NCBI GenBank assembly: GCA_016219425.1
Contig: JACRNB010000015.1
Span: 124,001 to 188,000 of the forward strand
Origin: Betaproteobacteria bacterium
GTDB taxonomy: Bacteria > Pseudomonadota > Gammaproteobacteria > Burkholderiales > Thiobacillaceae
Reading direction: 5' to 3'
Length of the DNA: 64,000 bases
Each line of letters starts with the position of its first letter. The stretch's first letter is position 1. Of the stretch, positions 1 through 9,062 are shown piece after piece. The position numbers and the translations under genes are program-made. Below the pieces are notes generated by a model. That model had not been told where the DNA came from and did no database searches. It saw only the letters and a list, made by a program, of their open reading frames with translations.

Positions 1-1960
1 TCTTGTCCTGAAGGGCGCGGAAGAGCTGTTCTCCCTCTCCCTCCGGGAGAGGGCCGGGGTGAGGGAGCGACGGTGAATCGGACGATGGTGGTGACACAAC
101 GGTTGCCCCAGCCCCTCCCCCGGAGGGAGAGGGAAGCAGGGCGTCCAGATACCCCTGCCAGCGTTCCCGCACCTCGGTGCACAGGGCCAGGGCGCGGCTG
201 CGGCGCGCCTCGGTCTGGAGCGGGTCGGCCACGCCATCGTCGTCCTCGATCAGGGGCAGGGGGCCGGCCAGGAATTCCATCAGGGCGTCCGCCAGGGCGA
301 GCTTGTTCCGGATCGAAAGCTCGATGTTGATGCGCTCGATGCCGTCCGAGTAGTCGCCCAGGCGTGGCAGGGGGATGACCACATCCTCGTTCACCTTGAA
401 CGCGTTGGTGTGCTTGGCGATGGCGGCGGTGCGGGCGCGGTCGAGCCAGAACTTCTTGCGCATCTCCGGGCTTGCGGCGATGAAGCCCTCGCCGCCGCGC
501 CGGTTCGCCGCCTCCACGATCCAGGCGGCGGCGGCGTCCACGCGGGCGGCGTCGTCGCAGGCGATATCCGCCAGCAGCACCATGTTGGGACGTCCGTGCC
601 GGGCGGCCTTGGTGGCGTAGCCCACGGCCTTGATGTAGCGCGCATCCATGTGTTCCAGGCCGGCGAGCAGAGGGTGCGCGCCCCGGCGCTGCTGGAAGTG
701 GCCGGTGATCTCGACGATGGCCGGCACCGCCTCCGCCACCGGGCCGAAGAACTCCAGGCACACGGTACGCACCTCTTTCGGCATGCGGTGCAGCACGAAG
801 GTGGCCTGGGTGATGAGCCCGTCGCAGCCCTCTTTCTGGATGCCGGGCAGACCCGCCAGGAACTTGTCGGTGACATCCTTGCCCAGGCCCTGCTTGCGGA
901 AGGCCGCGCCGGGAATCTCCAGAATCTCCGGCTCACCCTTGGGATGGCCGTCGGCGTGGGTGCGGCGCAGCTCAAAACGGGCCACATCCACGTCATGGAT
1001 CTTGCCCAGGTTGTGATCCAGGCGCGTGACCGTGAGCCAGTCCGCGTCCGGCGTCACCATCTTCCAGGACGCCAGGTTGTCCAGCGCCGTGCCCCACAGC
1101 ACCGCCTTCTTGCCGCCCGCGTTCATCGCCACGTTGCCGCCGATGCAGGAGGCGTCGGCGCTGGTGGGGTCCACGGCGAAGGCGAGGCCGGCGCGTTCGG
1201 CATCCTCCATCACGCGCCGCGTCACCACGCCCGCGCCGCAGGTGATGGTGGACGTGGGCTCGCGGTGGCCGGGCAGGACGCGCGGCTCGATGGCGGAGCG
1301 CTGGTCCAGCTTCTCGGTGTTGATCACGGCGGAGAGCCGGGTCAGCGGCACTGCGCCGCCGGTGTAGCCGGTGCCGCCGCCGCGCGGGATGACGGTGAGG
1401 CCCAGTTCGGCGCAGCCCGCCACCAGGGCGGGGATTTCCGATTCCTGGTCCGGCGTGAGCACCACGAAGGGGTATTCCACACGCCAGTCGGTGGCGTCGG
1501 TGACATGGCTGACCCGGCTCAGACCGTCGAAGGCGACGTTGTCGCGCCGGGTATGCCGCGCAAGCCGCTGGGTAAGGGCGGCGCGCAGGCGGCGCGTCTG
1601 TTCAAAACGGGCCTCGAAGACATCCACCGCCTGGGTGGCGAATCCCAGCAATTGGCCGACCCGCTCATTACCCTGGCGGCGCTTTTCGATCTCGCCCAGA
1701 CGGTGTCGCAACGCCTGCACCAGCAGGGCGCGACGATCCGGGTTGGCCAGGAGGTCGTCTTCCAGATAGGGGTTGCGCGTCACCACCCAGATGTCGCCCA
1801 GCACTTCGAACAGCATCCGCGCCGAGCGTCCGGTCTTGCGTTCGCCGCGCAGTTCCTCCACCAGCTTCCAGCCGTCCCGGCCCAGCAGGCGGATGACGAT
1901 CTCCCGGTCGGAGAACGAGGTGTAGTTGTAGGGGATCTCGCGGATGCGCTGGGAAGACAT
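1..1960 (-). CDS. FAD-binding oxidoreductase, DUF3683 type (N-terminal part; runs off left edge)
   Basis: This reading frame is missing from the ORF track because it has no stop inside the window. Translating the minus strand from the ATG at 1960 gives an open frame of about 653 codons starting [20 protein letters not shown]. Around residue 190 it carries the FAD-binding type-4 (PCMH) signature [15 protein letters not shown], followed by [17 protein letters not shown]. These fit the large two-part FAD/Fe-S oxidoreductases (D-lactate/glycolate dehydrogenase-like, DUF3683 at the N-terminus) common in betaproteobacteria, about 1,300 residues long. The iron-sulfur half would lie outside. Substrate is unknown. 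The frame stays open through a REP-like repeat near residues 610-645 and resumes with FRALQD, which I expect in the family. The large plus-strand ORF 410-2170 is its antisense shadow. Confidence 0.88.
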   Translation of the reverse strand, partial: MSSQRIREIPYNYTSFSDREIVIRLLGRDGWKLVEELRGERKTGRSARMLFEVLGDIWVVTRNPYLEDDLLANPDRRALLVQALRHRLGEIEKRRQGNERVGQLLGFATQAVDVFEARFEQTRRLRAALTQRLARHTRRDNVAFDGLSRVSHVTDATDWRVEYPFVVLTPDQESEIPALVAGCAELGLTVIPRGGGTGYTGGAVPLTRLSAVINTEKLDQRSAIEPRVLPGHREPTSTITCGAGVVTRRVMEDAERAGLAFAVDPTSADASCIGGNVAMNAGGKKAVLWGTALDNLASWKMVTPDADWLTVTRLDHNLGKIHDVDVARFELRRTHADGHPKGEPEILEIPGAAFRKQGLGKDVTDKFLAGLPGIQKEGCDGLITQATFVLHRMPKEVRTVCLEFFGPVAEAVPAIVEITGHFQQRRGAHPLLAGLEHMDARYIKAVGYATKAARHGRPNMVLLADIACDDAARVDAAAAWIVEAANRRGGEGFIAASPEMRKKFWLDRARTAAIAKHTNAFKVNEDVVIPLPRLGDYSDGIERINIELSIRNKLALADALMEFLAGPLPLIEDDDGVADPLQTEARRSRALALCTEVRERWQGYLDALLPSPSGGGAGATVVSPPSSDSPSLPHPGPLPEGEGEQLFRALQDK
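31..133. repeat. REP-like inverted pair translated inside the FAD oxidoreductase
   Basis: Two facing arms, CTCCCTCTCCCTCCGGGAGA near 31-50 and CCCCGGAGGGAGAGGG near 118-133, bracket about 65 bp. This is the familiar CCCTCTCCC/GGGAGAGGG interspersed repeat. On the minus strand it is read without a stop as a Pro/Gly/Ser-rich insert containing [14 protein letters not shown], interrupting the otherwise conserved oxidoreductase. Confidence 0.8.
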
Positions 1961-2118
1961 GGGAAAGGGCCGGCTGGAAAGTGCCGCGCGATTGTACCGG
2001 CGCGCCTCGTCCCGGCTCAAATTTTACTTAAACATCAATGGGATAGAGGTTGTTGCATGGCAGCATGCGGGGGTGATTCGAGGGTGTTGAGCCGCCTGGG
2101 AACCGGGCCGTTCCGACG

Positions 2119-2424
2119 TCAGCGCGGCTGGATCAGGCTGGCGCCCAGCACCCGGTCGCCCAGGAGATAGACCCGCCCAGGATGGCGGTCGTCGCCCAGG
2201 GAGGAGTAGTCGAAGCTGAATTCGCGGTAAAGGCGGACGCGCTGGAAGTCGTCCCGGCGCAGGGTCATGCGGTGCAGGGCGACGCTGTCGTCGAGGAATT
2301 GCACCTCGGATTGGGCGCATAGCCGCCGTGCGATGGTGAGGGCGATCTCCCGCTTTTGCAGGCCGTCCCACCACACCCAGCCTGCACCCAGCAGCAGGCC
2401 CAGGAGCAGCAGTTCCCAGGTCAC
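2119..2424 (-). CDS. DUF3301 family small membrane-anchored protein
   Basis: A 101-residue protein starting MTWELLLLGLLLGAGWVWWD: one N-terminal hydrophobic helix followed by a roughly 80-residue soluble part (REIALTIARRLC, then RVRLYREFSFDYSS). Both length and pattern match the DUF3301 family, whose function is unknown. The start is GTG, and the GTGA overlap with the rhlE stop codon indicates translational coupling to the helicase upstream. It is the last gene of the dapA-bamC-MBL-rhlE run. Confidence 0.75.
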   Translation of the reverse strand: MTWELLLLGLLLGAGWVWWDGLQKREIALTIARRLCAQSEVQFLDDSVALHRMTLRRDDFQRVRLYREFSFDYSSLGDDRHPGRVYLLGDRVLGASLIQPR

Positions 2425-3773
2425 GCTTCCGGCGCGACGGGCTCGGGGGGGCGCGGCGCCGGCGGCATCAGCAGGGCGCAGACCGGGGCTTCGCGCCGGC
2501 GGATGGAACGCTGTATCGGTGCGGCGGCGGCGGCGGTCGGCGCGGGGGCGGGGACTTCGGCGCGCGGGGCCGCTGCCACGGTGATCTCGGGCAGGGGGGC
2601 GGGCGTGAGGTCGCGCTTGATGAAACGCTCGATGCCGCCCAGGAGGCGCTCTTCTTCATGCGATACCAGCGAAACGGCCAGCCCGGATGCGCCTGCGCGC
2701 CCGGTGCGACCGATGCGGTGGACGTAGTCTTCCGGCGAGTAGGGCAGTTCGTAGTTGAACACGCAGGGGAGTTCAACGATGTCGATGCCGCGCGCGGCGA
2801 TGTCGGTGGCTGCCAGAAGTTGGACCGTGCCCTGCTTGAAGCCGTCGAGGGCGGCCAGACGCTCGATCTGGGCCTTGTCGCCGTGGATGATGCCGGTGGG
2901 GATGCCGCGTTTTTGCAGGCGGCGGCCCAGCTTGTCGGCGGCGATCTTGGTGCGGGTGAAGACCAGGGCCTGGGTGATCTCGCGCGCCTTTACAACGTGG
3001 ATGAGGGCGTCCATCTTGTCGTCCTCCTTTACCTTGTGCACCACCTGTTCCACCGTTTCGGCGGCGGTGTTGCGGCGCGCGACTTCCACCTTGAGCGGGT
3101 TCTGCAGGAAGCTCTTGGCGAGGCCGACGATGCTGTCGTCGAAGGTGGCGGAGAAGAGCAGGGTCTGACGCTGCGCCGGGAGCAGGTTGAGGATGCGCTT
3201 CAGGTCCGGCAGGAAGCCCATGTCGAGCATGCGGTCGGCTTCGTCCAGCACCAGGAACTGCACCTGGGAGAGGTGCACGACCTTGCTGCCGGCGTGATCG
3301 AGCAGGCGCCCCGGGGTGGCGACCAGGATCTCGACGCCGCCGCGCAGGTCCAGTTCCTGCGGTTTCATGTCCACGCCGCCGAACACGCAGGTGCTGCGCA
3401 GGGGCAGGTTTTTTTTGTAGGTGACGATGGCTTCATGCACCTGGAGCGCAAGTTCGCGCGTGGGTGCGAGCACCAGGCCGCGCACCGGGTGCCGCGCGGG
3501 GGAGGCGCTGGTGTTGGCGTGCGGCAGCATCTTCTGCAACAGGGGCAGGGCGAAGGCGGCGGTCTTGCCGGTGCCGGTCTGGGCCTGGGCCATGAGGTCG
3601 CGTCCGGCCAGCACCAGGGGGATGGCCTGTTTCTGGATCGGGGTGGGGGTCTGGTAGCCCAGGTCTGTCAGGGCGGCGAGGATGGGCGGCGCGAGCCCCA
3701 GTTCGTCGAAACGGGTGGCCTCTTCCAGGGCGGCGGCGGTGTGGGCGCTGACTTCCATCAGAGGGTCCGCCAT
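2421..3773 (-). CDS. rhlE: DEAD-box ATP-dependent RNA helicase, RhlE type
   Basis: 450 residues with the helicase motifs in order: Q motif (RFDELGL...TPIQ), Walker A AQTGTGKT near residue 65, PTRELA, TPGR, DEAD, SAT, then ARGID and HRIGRTGRAG in the second RecA lobe. The C-terminal tail is Ala/Pro-rich with a short basic patch (RSIRRRE), typical of RhlE-like enzymes of RNA remodelling and ribosome assembly or decay. The chosen ATG has AGGAAG about 11 nt upstream and overlaps the end of the MBL gene; an alternative Met six codons in lies in a TGATG overlap with the MBL stop. It is translationally coupled to the DUF3301 gene downstream. Confidence 0.93.
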   Translation of the reverse strand: MADPLMEVSAHTAAALEEATRFDELGLAPPILAALTDLGYQTPTPIQKQAIPLVLAGRDLMAQAQTGTGKTAAFALPLLQKMLPHANTSASPARHPVRGLVLAPTRELALQVHEAIVTYKKNLPLRSTCVFGGVDMKPQELDLRGGVEILVATPGRLLDHAGSKVVHLSQVQFLVLDEADRMLDMGFLPDLKRILNLLPAQRQTLLFSATFDDSIVGLAKSFLQNPLKVEVARRNTAAETVEQVVHKVKEDDKMDALIHVVKAREITQALVFTRTKIAADKLGRRLQKRGIPTGIIHGDKAQIERLAALDGFKQGTVQLLAATDIAARGIDIVELPCVFNYELPYSPEDYVHRIGRTGRAGASGLAVSLVSHEEERLLGGIERFIKRDLTPAPLPEITVAAAPRAEVPAPAPTAAAAAPIQRSIRRREAPVCALLMPPAPRPPEPVAPEA

Positions 3774-4522
3774 GCGAGACCGTCTTCCTGATCGGCCACG
3801 GCGATCCAGTCCGGCGTGCAGTGGAGGGCGGAGGCCAGCGCGCCACGCGCGAGGTCCGGGCTGTTGTTTTCTTCCGAGAGGTGGGCGGCGACGATGTGCT
3901 TCAGGCGCGGACCTGCGACCTTGCCGAGCAGGGCGGCGGCGGCCTCGTTGTCGAGGTGGCCCCAGGGGCCGAGGATGCGGCGCTTGAGGGCGGCGGGGTA
4001 GCTGCCGTTGCGAAGGCGTTCCACGTCATGGTTGCATTCCAGGGCGATGGCGTCGCAGTCGGACAGCATGGCCTCCATGTGCGGGGTGGCATGGCCTGCG
4101 TCGGTAAGCAGGGCGAAGCGGCGCGCGCCGTCGCTGAAGGCGAATTGCAGCGGCTCCCGTGCGTCGTGCGGGACGGTGTAGGCGGTGATGTGCATGTCCT
4201 TGAGGTCGAAGTGTTCTTGCGCGGAGATTCGGTGTACGGCGCAGGGGGCGTCGCCCGTAGCGTCCAGCATGGCGTGGCTGCCGTGCGAGAGGTAGACCGG
4301 GCAGCGCGCCCGTTCCGCCGTCTTGGCCGCGCCGCGGCCATGGTCGCTGTGTTCGTGGGTCACCAGGATGGCGTCGATCTGTTCCAGTTCGACGCCCAGA
4401 CGTTGCAGGCGGCGCGCCGTCTCGCGCGGGCCGAAGCCGCAATCCACCATGATGCGGGTGTCATTCGCCTGCACGACCCAGGCATTGCCTTTGCTGCCGC
4501 TGCCGAGACAGGCGAATCGCAT
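3758..4522 (-). CDS. MBL-fold metallo-hydrolase
   Basis: 254 residues starting MRFACLGSGSKGNAWVVQA. The metallo-beta-lactamase metal motif HEHSDH is seen near residue 60, with later ligands in YTVPHDA and LLTDAGHATP, and a closing AAHLSEENNSP. The SGSKGN start and overall pattern match the YycJ/WalJ-like branch (possible nuclease or phosphodiesterase; role unproven). The ORF track extends it to 5032, but the extra N-terminus is out-of-frame bamC; the ATG at 4522 lies just 5 bp after the bamC stop. It sits between bamC and rhlE in one transcription unit. Confidence 0.85.
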   Translation of the reverse strand: MRFACLGSGSKGNAWVVQANDTRIMVDCGFGPRETARRLQRLGVELEQIDAILVTHEHSDHGRGAAKTAERARCPVYLSHGSHAMLDATGDAPCAVHRISAQEHFDLKDMHITAYTVPHDAREPLQFAFSDGARRFALLTDAGHATPHMEAMLSDCDAIALECNHDVERLRNGSYPAALKRRILGPWGHLDNEAAAALLGKVAGPRLKHIVAAHLSEENNSPDLARGALASALHCTPDWIAVADQEDGLAWRTL

Positions 4523-4527
4523 CCCGT

Positions 4528-5670
4528 TTACTTGAGCTGCTCGAAGAGCAGGGTGGCGATGCGGTGGCCGGTGTCGTTCTTGGCGGCGTTGCCATCCGCC
4601 TGGAATACGTGGGCGCTGGTGGCGCCTTCCGTTTCCTTGACGCGAATCTGGTACTTGAGGGCGGTCAGCGCCTTCTTCTCGTCGCTGCTCCAGAACGCCA
4701 GCTTGCTCAGGAAGCCCTTCTTCTCCGCCTTGGCGTCGGCCTCGGGGTCGGCGTAACGCACGAAGTAGATGCCGCTGGCGCGGTCGCGATCCTCGACCAC
4801 GAAGCCGACCCGGTCCAGGGCCAGACCGATGCGGCGCCAGGCGCGGTCGAAGGGTTCCGGCAGGGTTACGCCGGGGGCGGCGTTGGGGTCTTTGACCTGC
4901 ACGGCATGGGGTTGATGGATGGCCTTCTCCGCGAGCATGGACTTGGCGCGCGCGTCTTCGACGCCGAAACGGACCATGAGGCGGCGCAACATCTCGGCTT
5001 CCAGGTCCGGATCGCTCGGGCGGGGCTGCCACATGGTGCGGCCCTGGCCCTGGTCCGCGCCGGACTGGGTGCCTTCATACACCTCGATCATGCCGCGGTG
5101 GCTGATGTAGATCTCGGTGGTTTTGCCGTCCTTGCCGGGTTCGACGCGGGTGCGGAACTTGTCGCGCTCGGCGGTCGAATAGAGCATGTCGATGGCCTTG
5201 CCCAGCAGTTTGCGGATGCCGTCCTCGGGGATCTTGGCGCGGTTTTCGGCCCAGTCGGTCTCCATCACACCGGTGTCGGGCGCTTCCACGTTGATGAGGA
5301 AGCCGGTCTCCTGCCAGAAATCCTTGATGACGGGCCAGACATCCTTGGCCGGTATTTGCACCACCAGCCAGCGCTGGCCGCCAGCCCGCTCGATGCTGGC
5401 CTTTTCCACCGTGGGCAGAAGGTCCGAGGCGGCGCCTGCCTGGGGTTTGCCCATGCGCTCGCGGTCATATTCGGAATAGGTGGCGCTGCCCTTGGGGTTG
5501 ATGTCCGGCACCTTGTAGCGGTCCTGTCCGGAGGGCAGCACCAGATCCGGCGGGACTTCCAGCGACTTCACCGTGCCGCTGGATTTGTAGTCGATCTTTT
5601 TGCTGTTGAAGACGGAGCAGCCGGAGGTCGCCAGGACCAGGAGGGAGAGCAGGAGGATGGATGTGCGCAT
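4528..5670 (-). CDS. bamC: Outer membrane assembly lipoprotein BamC
   Basis: 380 residues. The start MRTSILLLSLLVLATSGCSVF is a lipoprotein signal peptide with the lipobox TSGC, so the mature protein should be acylated and held in the outer membrane. The body shows the NlpB/DapX features: IDYKSS, LEVPPDLVLP, then two helix-grip-like domains (RWLVVQIPAKDVWPVIKDFW; the second around LALDRVGFVVEDRDR). BamC is an accessory lipoprotein of the BAM complex that inserts beta-barrels. The start at 5670 is preceded by GAGG; the ORF track extends it wrongly into dapA. The dapA-bamC order is the classic arrangement. Confidence 0.93.
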   Translation of the reverse strand: MRTSILLLSLLVLATSGCSVFNSKKIDYKSSGTVKSLEVPPDLVLPSGQDRYKVPDINPKGSATYSEYDRERMGKPQAGAASDLLPTVEKASIERAGGQRWLVVQIPAKDVWPVIKDFWQETGFLINVEAPDTGVMETDWAENRAKIPEDGIRKLLGKAIDMLYSTAERDKFRTRVEPGKDGKTTEIYISHRGMIEVYEGTQSGADQGQGRTMWQPRPSDPDLEAEMLRRLMVRFGVEDARAKSMLAEKAIHQPHAVQVKDPNAAPGVTLPEPFDRAWRRIGLALDRVGFVVEDRDRASGIYFVRYADPEADAKAEKKGFLSKLAFWSSDEKKALTALKYQIRVKETEGATSAHVFQADGNAAKNDTGHRIATLLFEQLK

Positions 5671-5681
5671 GGCGGATGACC

Positions 5682-6557
5682 TCAGAGACTGCCGGCTTCC
5701 CGGAGTGCGTTGCGGATGGTGTCGTGGTGGGCGGCGGAGAGGCTGGTCAGCGGCAGGCGGATGGAGTCCTCGACCCGGCCCATGGCGGCCAGCGCCCACT
5801 TTACGGGGATGGGGTTGGCCTCGACGAACAGCCTCTGGTGCAGGGAGAGCAGGCGGAAGTTGATCTCGCGTGCGCGGGGCAGGTCGCCGCCCAGCGCTGC
5901 GGCGCACATCTCATGCATCAGGCGCGGGGCGACGTTGGCGGTGACGGAGATGACGCCCTTGCCGCCCAGCAGCATCAGGCTCATGCCGCTGGCGTCGTCG
6001 CCGCTGTAGACGGCGAAGCTGGCCGGGGCGCGCTTGATCAGCTCGGAGCCGCGCTCGATGTTGCCGGTGGCGTCCTTGATGCCGACCACGCCCGGCGCCT
6101 GCGCCAGACGCAGGGCGGTGTCGTTGCTGATGTCGGCAACGGTGCGGCCCGGCACGTTGTACAGAATCAGGGGCAGTTCCACCGCCTCGGCGATGGCCTT
6201 GAAATGCAGGTACAGGCCTTCCTGGGTGGGCTTGTTGTAGTACGGGGCCACGGAAAGCCCGGCGGCGGCGCCGGCGGCCTTGGCGCATTGGGTGAGTTCA
6301 ATCGCCTCGCGGGTGGAGTTGGCGCCAGTGCCGGCGATCACCGGTACGCGCCCGGCGGCCTGTTCCACGGCGGTGCGGATCAGGCCGCAGTGCTCTTCCA
6401 TGTTGACCGTGGGCGATTCGCCGGTGGTGCCGACAATCACCAGTCCATCCGTGCCCTGGTCGATATGCCAGTCAATGAGCGACCGGAAGCGGGGCAAGTC
6501 CAGAGCGCCGTCAGGCAGCATGGGTGTGACAAGGGCGACGAGGCTGCCGGTAATCAT
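5682..6557 (-). CDS. dapA: 4-hydroxy-tetrahydrodipicolinate synthase
   Basis: 291 residues, the usual DapA length. The enzyme condenses pyruvate with aspartate semialdehyde at the first committed step of lysine/meso-diaminopimelate synthesis in the cytoplasm. Visible signatures are GTTGESPT near residue 45, the catalytic tyrosine in LYNVPGRT near 133 and the Schiff-base lysine in GIKDATGN near 161. It is followed after 11 bp by bamC and starts 58 bp after the fliR stop, so it may be the first gene of its own unit or be read through from the flagellar operon. Confidence 0.96.
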   Translation of the reverse strand: MITGSLVALVTPMLPDGALDLPRFRSLIDWHIDQGTDGLVIVGTTGESPTVNMEEHCGLIRTAVEQAAGRVPVIAGTGANSTREAIELTQCAKAAGAAAGLSVAPYYNKPTQEGLYLHFKAIAEAVELPLILYNVPGRTVADISNDTALRLAQAPGVVGIKDATGNIERGSELIKRAPASFAVYSGDDASGMSLMLLGGKGVISVTANVAPRLMHEMCAAALGGDLPRAREINFRLLSLHQRLFVEANPIPVKWALAAMGRVEDSIRLPLTSLSAAHHDTIRNALREAGSL

Positions 6558-6615
6558 GACGATGGGGCGATGGGCGTGGGTTGGGAAAGCGCGGATTTTA
6601 GCCGAAACCCGCGGC

Positions 6616-7401
6616 TTATCGCCCGACCATCCCGCTCATGGCCTTGATTCCGCTGGAGAGCGCCAGGCCCCAGGCCCGGTCCAGGGTCGCCGGGAGGTAG
6701 ATCAGGCTGAGATACAGCACGATGAATCCGGCGCTCAGGGTCAGGGGGAAGCCCACGGCAAAGATGTTTAGCTGGGGTGCGGCGCGGGTCATCATGCCGA
6801 TGGAGAGGTTGGTGGTGATGAGGGCGGCGGTGACCGGCAGGGCGATCTGGAGACCGATGCTGAACAGCGAGCCGCCCCAGTGGGCCAGCATGGCGAACCC
6901 GGCGCCGGTCAAGGTCGCGCCGATGGGGATGTCGGCAAAACTCTGGGCCAGGGCGGTAATCACCAGATGGTGGCCGTTCATGGCGAACAGGATCAGGGTG
7001 GCGGTGACGGTCACCATCTGGGAGATGACCGGGGTCTGCGCGCCATTCACCGGGTCATACAGGGTGGCCATGGACAGACCCATCTGCAAACCCATGATGG
7101 AGCCGGCGAATTCGATCCCGGCGAACAGGATGCGCATGGAGTAGCCCAGGGCCATGCCGATGGCCATCTGCTGCAACAGGGTCATCAGGCCCTGGGCGGA
7201 GACCAGCGCCACCTGGGGGATGGGGGGCAGGATGGGCGCCACGGCCATGGTCAGCACCACCCCGGCGGCGATGCGGATGGAGACGGGTACGGCGCGATTG
7301 CCCAGGAGCGGATCGGTGGCCAGCCAGGCGAGGATGCGCGCCAGCGGGAACAGGAACATTGCCGCCATGAGTTCCAGGTCGGCGCTGTTCAGGGTGAACA
7401 T
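6616..7401 (-). CDS. fliR: Flagellar export apparatus protein FliR
   Basis: 261 residues with about six hydrophobic segments, starting [33 protein letters not shown]. FliR joins FliP and FliQ in the core export gate of the flagellar type III secretion system in the inner membrane. The conserved region [23 protein letters not shown] and the end near [13 protein letters not shown] fit the family. Its ATG overlaps the fliQ stop (TGATG). It is the last gene of the fliLMNOPQR run; the usual flhB or regulators do not follow, dapA does. Confidence 0.94.
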   Translation of the reverse strand: MFTLNSADLELMAAMFLFPLARILAWLATDPLLGNRAVPVSIRIAAGVVLTMAVAPILPPIPQVALVSAQGLMTLLQQMAIGMALGYSMRILFAGIEFAGSIMGLQMGLSMATLYDPVNGAQTPVISQMVTVTATLILFAMNGHHLVITALAQSFADIPIGATLTGAGFAMLAHWGGSLFSIGLQIALPVTAALITTNLSIGMMTRAAPQLNIFAVGFPLTLSAGFIVLYLSLIYLPATLDRAWGLALSSGIKAMSGMVGR

Positions 7402-7673
7402 CAGGCGCCTACGAGGGCGGGGATGCTGGTGAACAGGCGAGTGACGAAATCCACCAGCAGTTGCAGGATCCAGGGGCCGGACACCACCAGCACCACGAAG
7501 ATCACCAGCAGCTTGGGCAGGAACGAGAGGGTCATCTCGTTGATCTGGGTGGCGGCCTGGAAGATAGAGATGAGCAAGCCGGTGAACAGGGCCGCCAGCA
7601 GGAGGGGACCGCCGGCCAGCATGCCCACCTCCATGGCTTGGCGCACGATGCTGACGACGGTGTCCGGGTTCAA
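7401..7673 (-). CDS. fliQ: Flagellar export apparatus protein FliQ (TTG start created at a MITE junction)
   Basis: 90 residues with two transmembrane helices (MLAGGPLLLAALFTGLLISIF and LLVIFVVLVVSGPWILQLLV) around the conserved QAATQINE loop: a full-length FliQ of the export gate. The frame opens directly at the inner end of the 247-bp repeat element. The first family-like residues are NPDTVVSIVRQAM, immediately preceded by TTG, with GAGG eight bases upstream inside the element's terminal repeat. No in-frame ATG gives a sensible FliQ; the ORF-track start at 7871 lies inside the element. I infer the original ATG overlapped the fliP stop (ATGA) and was replaced. Confidence 0.9.
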   Translation of the reverse strand: MNPDTVVSIVRQAMEVGMLAGGPLLLAALFTGLLISIFQAATQINEMTLSFLPKLLVIFVVLVVSGPWILQLLVDFVTRLFTSIPALVGA

Positions 7674-7919
7674 CCTGGAAACCTCAGTTGGACGCGCCCG
7701 AGTGTGCGGTTTTCGCGTTGTCTGGCAAGGCGCGCGCAGTGGCCAATACGCGCCGCGGGGCCGGCCCCGCAAGGAGGAGCAACGCGGCCAGGCGGCGCGA
7801 AAATCGTGCAATCGGGTGCGTAGCGGCGCCACCTGACAGGTGAGCGTCCCCGGAGGCGCAAACGCCAGCACCCATGCGACCTCACAAGGGCCAAGGAGCG
7901 GTCAACTGAGGTTTCCAGG
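7673..7919. mobile_element. MITE-like 247-bp element with terminal inverted repeats, between fliP and fliQ
   Basis: AACCTGGAAACCTCAGTTG and its exact reverse complement (19 bp) form the two ends, near 7672-7690 and 7903-7921. The four bases TTCA occur directly outside both ends (7669-7672 and 7920-7923), consistent with a target duplication. The interior is GC-rich and has only short ORFs (7684-7875, 7670-7924) without recognisable domains and no transposase. This is best called a non-autonomous inverted-repeat element. It splits what should be an overlapping fliP/fliQ gene pair. Confidence 0.8.
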
Positions 7920-7920
7920 T

Positions 7921-8655
7921 TCATAGCTGGATGGTCTGCACCAGCGACGAAATGAGCAGGTTCCAGCCGTCCGCCATGACGAACAACATGATCTTGAAGG
8001 GCAGGGAGATCAGCACCGGCGACAGCATCATCATGCCCATGGACATGAGCACGCTGGCCACCACCATGTCGATGATGAGGAAGGGGATGAAGACGATGAA
8101 GCCGATCTGGAACGCGGTCTTGAGTTCGGAGATGACATAGGCCGGCACCAGCACCTTGAGCGGGGTCTCCTCCGGGGTGTTGAGCGGCGGCGTCTTCGAC
8201 AGGCCGATGAACAGGGCCAGATCTTCCTGGCGCGTCTGCTTCAGCATGAACGACTTGAGCGGCCCGGCGGCGCGGTTGCCCGCTTCGACCAGATTGATCT
8301 TGTTTTCCGAGTAGGGAACCCAGGCGGTCTCGTAGATCTTGTCGAACACCGGGGCCATGATGAAAAACGTGAGGAACAGGGAGAGGCCGATGATTACCTG
8401 GTTGGGCGGCGCGGTCATGGTGCCCATGGCCTGACGCAGCAGGGAAAGCACGATGACGATGCGGGTGAAGGAGGTCATCATCAGCAGCAGGGCGGGCAGG
8501 AAGGAGAGCGCCGTGAGCAGCAGCAGCGCCTCGATGCTGAAGGTGTAGTTGGTGCTGCCGCCGGGGCCGGGCGCGCTGGAGAAGGCGGGGATGCCCGCCG
8601 CGCCCCAGGCCAGCGCGGGCGAGATCAGCGCGAGCAGGAGCAAAACCCGTTTCAT
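7921..8655 (-). CDS. fliP: Flagellar export apparatus protein FliP
   Basis: 244 residues. A cleavable signal peptide (MKRVLLLLALISPALAWGAA) is followed by the FliP core: SFLPALLLMMTSFTRIVIVLSLLRQA, GLSLFLTFFIMAPV, VLVPAYVISELKTAFQIGFIVFIPFLIIDMVVA and SLPFKIMLFVMADGW. FliP pentamerises to form the channel of the flagellar export gate. Its start overlaps the fliO stop (TGATG). Its stop TGA lies on the outer edge of the inserted element, so the protein is complete. Confidence 0.96.
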   Translation of the reverse strand: MKRVLLLLALISPALAWGAAGIPAFSSAPGPGGSTNYTFSIEALLLLTALSFLPALLLMMTSFTRIVIVLSLLRQAMGTMTAPPNQVIIGLSLFLTFFIMAPVFDKIYETAWVPYSENKINLVEAGNRAAGPLKSFMLKQTRQEDLALFIGLSKTPPLNTPEETPLKVLVPAYVISELKTAFQIGFIVFIPFLIIDMVVASVLMSMGMMMLSPVLISLPFKIMLFVMADGWNLLISSLVQTIQL

Positions 8656-9062
8656 CAGCCCTGACGTCGCGGCAGGAGTTCTTTGAGCTTGTCGGCGAAG
8701 CCCGGCAAGGGCGCGTGTGCAGAGGGCGTGTAACCGGCGGGGCGCGGCAGGGTATGCAGGGTGTTCACCTGCCCGCCGCCCACACCCAGCAACAGCCAGG
8801 TCTCGCCCACTTCCACCACCACCAGACGTTCGCGCGGCCCCAGCATGACGCCGCCCACCACCTTCACCGCGCCCTGCGCCCCGCTCTGGCCGGGGGAAAA
8901 ACGGCGCAGGAACCAGAAGAACACGGCCAGCGCGGCCAGTACGATGAGCAGGCCCAGCAGGCCCTGCAACAATGCGCCGGAGGTGGATACGCCAGGGGGT
9001 TCGGCGGCGGCGAACGCGGTGGATGCAGTCGCACAGGCGACCGCGACCGGCCAGCGCATCAT
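8655..9062 (-). CDS. fliO: Flagellar biosynthetic protein FliO
   Basis: 135 residues: signal-like start MMRWPVAVACATASTAFAAA, one strong transmembrane helix (LLQGLLGLLIVLAALAVFFWFL), then the small cytoplasmic FliO domain (VVGGVMLGPRERLVVVEVGETWLLLGVGGGQVNTLHTL). FliO assists assembly of the FliP ring. ATGATG at the end of fliN gives two coupled starts (9062 or 9059). The ORF-track extension to 9425 is out-of-frame fliN. Confidence 0.88.
   Translation of the reverse strand: MMRWPVAVACATASTAFAAAEPPGVSTSGALLQGLLGLLIVLAALAVFFWFLRRFSPGQSGAQGAVKVVGGVMLGPRERLVVVEVGETWLLLGVGGGQVNTLHTLPRPAGYTPSAHAPLPGFADKLKELLPRRQG

Noticed and set aside
410-2170. 586-residue plus-strand ORF
   Set aside because: Antisense shadow of the FAD oxidoreductase; the minus strand carries clear FAD-binding motifs while the plus translation is His/Gly/Ala-rich without domains.
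7670-7924. ORFs inside the MITE-like element
   Set aside because: Short, Arg/Ala-rich, no start signals or domains; they exist because the element is GC-rich.
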